A DNA stretch of 64,000 nt, from positions 3,162,001-3,226,000 of the forward strand of contig OZ244581.1 of assembly GCA_965217935.1 (NCBI GenBank). The letters run 5' to 3'. The notes below the pieces were generated by a model. It saw only the letters and a program-made list of their open reading frames with translations. It made no database searches and was not told the DNA's origin. The stretch comes from JBBROS01 sp965217935 (lineage in GTDB: Bacteria > Pseudomonadota > Alphaproteobacteria > Acetobacterales > Acetobacteraceae). The number at the start of each line of letters is the position of its first letter. Position 1 is the first letter of the stretch. Shown one piece after another: positions 61,465 through 64,000 of this stretch. The position numbers and the translations under genes are program-made.

Positions 61465-62055
61465 TCAGGACCCGGCGAAAGGCGTCATCCGGTAAAGCTC
61501 GCGAAGCGGCGTCTGGAAGCCGATCGCCTCCATTCGCAGGTCGCCGTCCGCGTTGACCGCCTCGGCCTGCTCCGGCCATGACCCGTCTGGCTGGCGCCGC
61601 AGCACCTCGGCCTGAACCTTGAAGCTGCTGACGACGATGATCTCGGCAACCGACGGGATGGTGGCGAAGGCCCAGATGTTCGACCGGGTTTCCGCCTCGT
61701 TCGAGGGAGACAGGATCTCGATCAGCGCGAGCGGCTCCGGCAATGCGCGCTCCTTGGACGGCGGGGTGCAGGTGATGCCGATGTCCGGGATGAGCATGTT
61801 CTGATCGGCGCGAACCCGCGGGATGACGCCCGGCGCCGTCACCACCCGGCAAGAGCTGCCCCGTGCCCGGAGATGCGCGAGAAGCAGGTAACAAAGCTCG
61901 CTCTGAATGCTGCCGTGCGCGTCCGTTGCCGGGGCCATCATCTCCGGCTCGCCGTCGCGCAGTTGCCATAGGGCGCCGGAGCCGTCCTCCGGGTCCCACG
62001 CCAGGAACTCGGCAATTGTCATGTGACGCGGCGGCAGCTTGAGGGCGGAGGACAT
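61465..62055 (-). CDS. Uma2-family (DUF820) restriction-endonuclease-like protein
   Basis: A PD-(D/E)XK-fold protein, 196 residues from ATG 62055 (alternatives 62067 and 62112). MTIAEFLAWDPEDGSGALWQ, LRDGEPEMMAPATDAHGSIQ, VRADQNMLIPDIGITC with the metal Asp, and LALIEILSPSNEAETRSNIW with the Glu are the family blocks. WAFATIPSVAEIIVVSS follows. Such genes are abundant in some bacteria and their natural role is unknown. Confidence 0.85.
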   Translation of the reverse strand: MSSALKLPPRHMTIAEFLAWDPEDGSGALWQLRDGEPEMMAPATDAHGSIQSELCYLLLAHLRARGSSCRVVTAPGVIPRVRADQNMLIPDIGITCTPPSKERALPEPLALIEILSPSNEAETRSNIWAFATIPSVAEIIVVSSFKVQAEVLRRQPDGSWPEQAEAVNADGDLRMEAIGFQTPLRELYRMTPFAGS

Positions 62056-62214
62056 GGATGGGTCCATATCATACTGCGGCGGTCCGGTTCCATTTGCCTG
62101 AACGCCGGACACCGATTTTTACGCGGACCGCTGATCTCACCTCCTGGGGCGGGATCAACTGAACTTAACGTGACGCAGTGCTTCGTATGTTCGTGTTGCC
62201 TTCCGCCCGTCGTT

Positions 62215-62280
62215 GCCCTAGGTCGGCTGCGGGCCACGCCCCCCCACCGGGGCGCTTCTCTTCTGAAAGGGAGAGCTGAC
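62215..62280 (+). promoter_or_regulatory. Candidate serC leader RNA
   Basis: Two successive hairpins precede the serC start. CGCCCC (62237-62242) pairs with GGGGCG (62249-62254). TCTCTT (62257-62262) pairs, with two wobbles, with GGGAGA (62269-62274), around CTGAAA. The second stem covers the ribosome-binding GGGAG of serC. Position and form fit the serC RNA motif described upstream of serC in alphaproteobacteria; the ligand of that motif is unproven. Confidence 0.5.
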
Positions 62281-63462
62281 ATGAGCGAAGCAACCCTCCT
62301 GCGCGAGCAGGCTGTGTCCACGCCGGCCAAGCGTCCGGCAAATCCTGATTTCTCATCCGGCCCTTGCGCCAAGCGTCCCGGCTGGTCGCTCGCGGCGCTC
62401 GACGGCGCCCTGCTCGGCCGCAGCCATCGCGCTGCCGGGCCGAAGGCGCGGCTTGCCGAGGTGATCGAGCGTTCGCGGGCTATCCTGGGCCTGCCTGCCG
62501 ATTGGCAGCTCGGCATCGTTCCAGGCTCGGACACCGGGGCGGTCGAGATGGCGATGTGGTCGCTGCTTGGGCCGCGGCCGGCCGACATCCTAGCCTTCGA
62601 GAGCTTCTCCGAAGCCTGGGCCACCGATGCGGTCAAGCAGCTCAAGCTCGAAGGCGCGCGCGTGCTGTCCGCTCCGTACGGGCAGCTTCCAGACCTCGCC
62701 GCGGTCGATCCGGCCCACGATGTCGTGCTCGCCTGGAACGGCACCACCTCCGGCGTTCGCCTGCCCGGCGCGGACTTCATCGCCGATGACCGCGAGGGCC
62801 TGGTGATCTGCGACGCCACCTCCGCCGCCTTCGCGATGGCGCTGCCCTACGGCAAGCTCGATGTCGTCACCTGGTCCTGGCAGAAGGCGCTGGGCGGCGA
62901 GGCCGCGCACGGCATGCTGGCGCTGTCCCCGCGCGCCGTCGCCCGGCTGGAAAGCCACAGGCCCGCATGGCCGATGCCCAAGGTGTTTCGCCTGACCAGC
63001 GGCGGCAAGCTGTCGGCCGGCATCTTCAAGGGCGAGACGATCAACACGCCGAGCATGCTGTGCGTGCAGGACGCGCTCGACGGGCTGCGCTGGGCCGAGC
63101 AAATCGGCGGCCTTCCGGCCCTGATCCGCCGCAGCGAGGCCAACCTGGCCGCCATCGCCGCCTGGGTCTCCCGCACCGGTTGGGTCGATTTCCTCGCGGA
63201 AGACCCGGCCGCGCGGTCCTGCACCTCGATCTGCCTCAAGATCACCGCACCCTGGTTCGCCGCCCTCGACAGGGACGGGCAGGCGAAGGCGGCCAAGAAC
63301 ATCGCCAGCGTGCTGGAGAAGGAAGGCGTGGCCTACGACATCGCCTCCTACCGCGACGCGCCGCCCGGCTTGCGCATCTGGGGCGGGGCCACGGTCGAGA
63401 CCTCCGACATCGAGGCGCTGCTGCCCTGGCTCGACTGGGCCTACGCGCAGGTGGCGCCATGA
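62281..63462 (+). CDS. serC: Phosphoserine aminotransferase
   Basis: A 393-residue PLP enzyme for the second step of serine synthesis, of the alphaproteobacterial type. NPDFSSGPCAKRPGWSLAAL is the N-terminal signature, and the PLP lysine is K202 in VTWSWQKALGGEAAHGMLAL. FKGETINTPSMLCVQDALDG and SYRDAPPGLRIWGGATVETS are conserved. It overlaps serA by 4 bp (ATGA). Confidence 0.95.
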   Translation: MSEATLLREQAVSTPAKRPANPDFSSGPCAKRPGWSLAALDGALLGRSHRAAGPKARLAEVIERSRAILGLPADWQLGIVPGSDTGAVEMAMWSLLGPRPADILAFESFSEAWATDAVKQLKLEGARVLSAPYGQLPDLAAVDPAHDVVLAWNGTTSGVRLPGADFIADDREGLVICDATSAAFAMALPYGKLDVVTWSWQKALGGEAAHGMLALSPRAVARLESHRPAWPMPKVFRLTSGGKLSAGIFKGETINTPSMLCVQDALDGLRWAEQIGGLPALIRRSEANLAAIAAWVSRTGWVDFLAEDPAARSCTSICLKITAPWFAALDRDGQAKAAKNIASVLEKEGVAYDIASYRDAPPGLRIWGGATVETSDIEALLPWLDWAYAQVAP

Positions 63463-64000
63463 CCTGCCGCGTCCTGATCAGCGACAAGCTGTCGCCCGCC
63501 GCGGTCGAGATCTTCCGCAACCGCGGCATCGAGGTCGACCTGAAGCCCGGCCTGTCGCCCGCCGACCTGCGCGGCATCATCGCCGGCTACGACGGCCTGG
63601 CGATCCGCTCGGCGACCAAGGTGACGAAGGAGCTGCTCGACGTGGCCCCGAAGCTGCGCGTCGTCGGCCGCGCCGGCATCGGCGTCGACAACGTGGACGT
63701 GAAGAACGCGACCGCGCGCGGCGTCGTGGTGATGAACACGCCGTTCGGCAACGCCATCACCACCGCCGAGCACGCCATCGGCATGATGTTCGCCCTCGCC
63801 CGCCAGATCCCCGAGGCCACGTCGAGCACGCGGGCCGGGAAATGGGAGAAGAACCGCTTCATGGGCGTCGAGCTGACCGGCAAGACGCTCGGGCTGATCG
63901 GCTGCGGCAACATCGGCTCCATCGTCGCCGACCGGGCGATCGGGCTGCGGATGCGGGTCATAGCCTACGATCCGTTCCTGACCGACAAGCGGGCGCTCGA
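63459..64000 (+). CDS. serA: D-3-phosphoglycerate dehydrogenase (partial, runs off the window)
   Basis: The first 180 or so residues of SerA, the first enzyme of serine synthesis. CRVLISDKLSPAAVEIFRNR starts the substrate domain. RVVGRAGIGVDNVDVKNATA and VVVMNTPFGNAITTAEHAIG are typical. The Rossmann motif is LGLIGCGNIGSIVADRA (about residues 145-161). The long-form family is about 525 residues, so roughly two thirds lie beyond the window. The start overlaps the serC stop. Confidence 0.96.
   Translation, partial: MTCRVLISDKLSPAAVEIFRNRGIEVDLKPGLSPADLRGIIAGYDGLAIRSATKVTKELLDVAPKLRVVGRAGIGVDNVDVKNATARGVVVMNTPFGNAITTAEHAIGMMFALARQIPEATSSTRAGKWEKNRFMGVELTGKTLGLIGCGNIGSIVADRAIGLRMRVIAYDPFLTDKRAL

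Noticed and set aside
1..64000. CRISPR array, rRNA or tRNA genes, prophage
   Set aside because: No regularly spaced repeats, cloverleaf-like sequences, rRNA blocks or phage structural genes were recognised.

Overview
The window is GC-rich chromosomal DNA from an alphaproteobacterium. The housekeeping gene order (rpsF-rpsR-rplI, dnaB-alr-mlaE-mlaF-radA-cvpA-purF, fabD-fabG-acpP-fabF-mltG-yicC-gmk, serC-serA) and the cytochrome bo3 oxidase suggest Rhodospirillales, probably Acetobacteraceae. That assignment is an inference from gene order and protein character, not from a marker gene.

Layout. (1) 1-1.5 kb: secB and a PaiB-type FMN protein. (2) 1.5-15.1 kb: an insertion-sequence graveyard. Pieces of IS5, IS481, IS701, IS21, IS630, IS3, IS6, IS110, Tn3 and IS256 families are nested, truncated or frameshifted. 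The only apparently intact non-mobile gene there is a D-tagatose/D-allulose 3-epimerase-like gene, preceded by a beheaded LacI-type regulator. (3) 15.5-22.8 kb: an exopolysaccharide operon (WbaP-type initiating phosphotransferase, AAA ATPase, Wzz/GumC-type co-polymerase, GT2, GT4). It becomes AT-richer toward its 3' end and stops at transposon debris. (4) 22.8-27.5 kb: IS66 remnants, a second copy of the IS3 element, gene fragments (cupin, alcohol dehydrogenase) and a chimeric pseudogene. (5) 27.5-31.7 kb: a divergent three-gene efflux pump (DHA2 permease, HlyD/EmrA adaptor, NodT-type outer-membrane lipoprotein). (6) 32-38.5 kb: cyoABCD, with cyoA broken by an in-frame TAA, and a glycogen-debranching enzyme. 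(7) 38.5-41.5 kb: an amidohydrolase broken by an amber codon, a porin fragment, a transposase fragment and a second IS6 copy. (8) 41.5-64 kb: a conserved housekeeping backbone for purine synthesis, DNA repair, lipid transport, cell wall, replication, ribosome, fatty-acid synthesis, nucleotide and serine synthesis. A small two-gene unit (a 97-aa protein plus a HEPN-like protein) is embedded in it, overlapping radA.

The most informative signals are: an AAA ATPase inserted between the initiating transferase and a co-polymerase whose kinase P-loop is degenerate; the HEPN-like pair coupled to radA; a 28-bp tandem duplication of the dnaB 3' end that supplies the start codon of alr; a ~100-bp dispersed intergenic repeat with a conserved hairpin; identical direct IS6 copies bracketing 28 kb; IS21 and IS256 derivatives that kept their ends but lost their middles; and a run of genes broken at conserved tryptophan codons. 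No rRNA, tRNA or CRISPR array was recognised.
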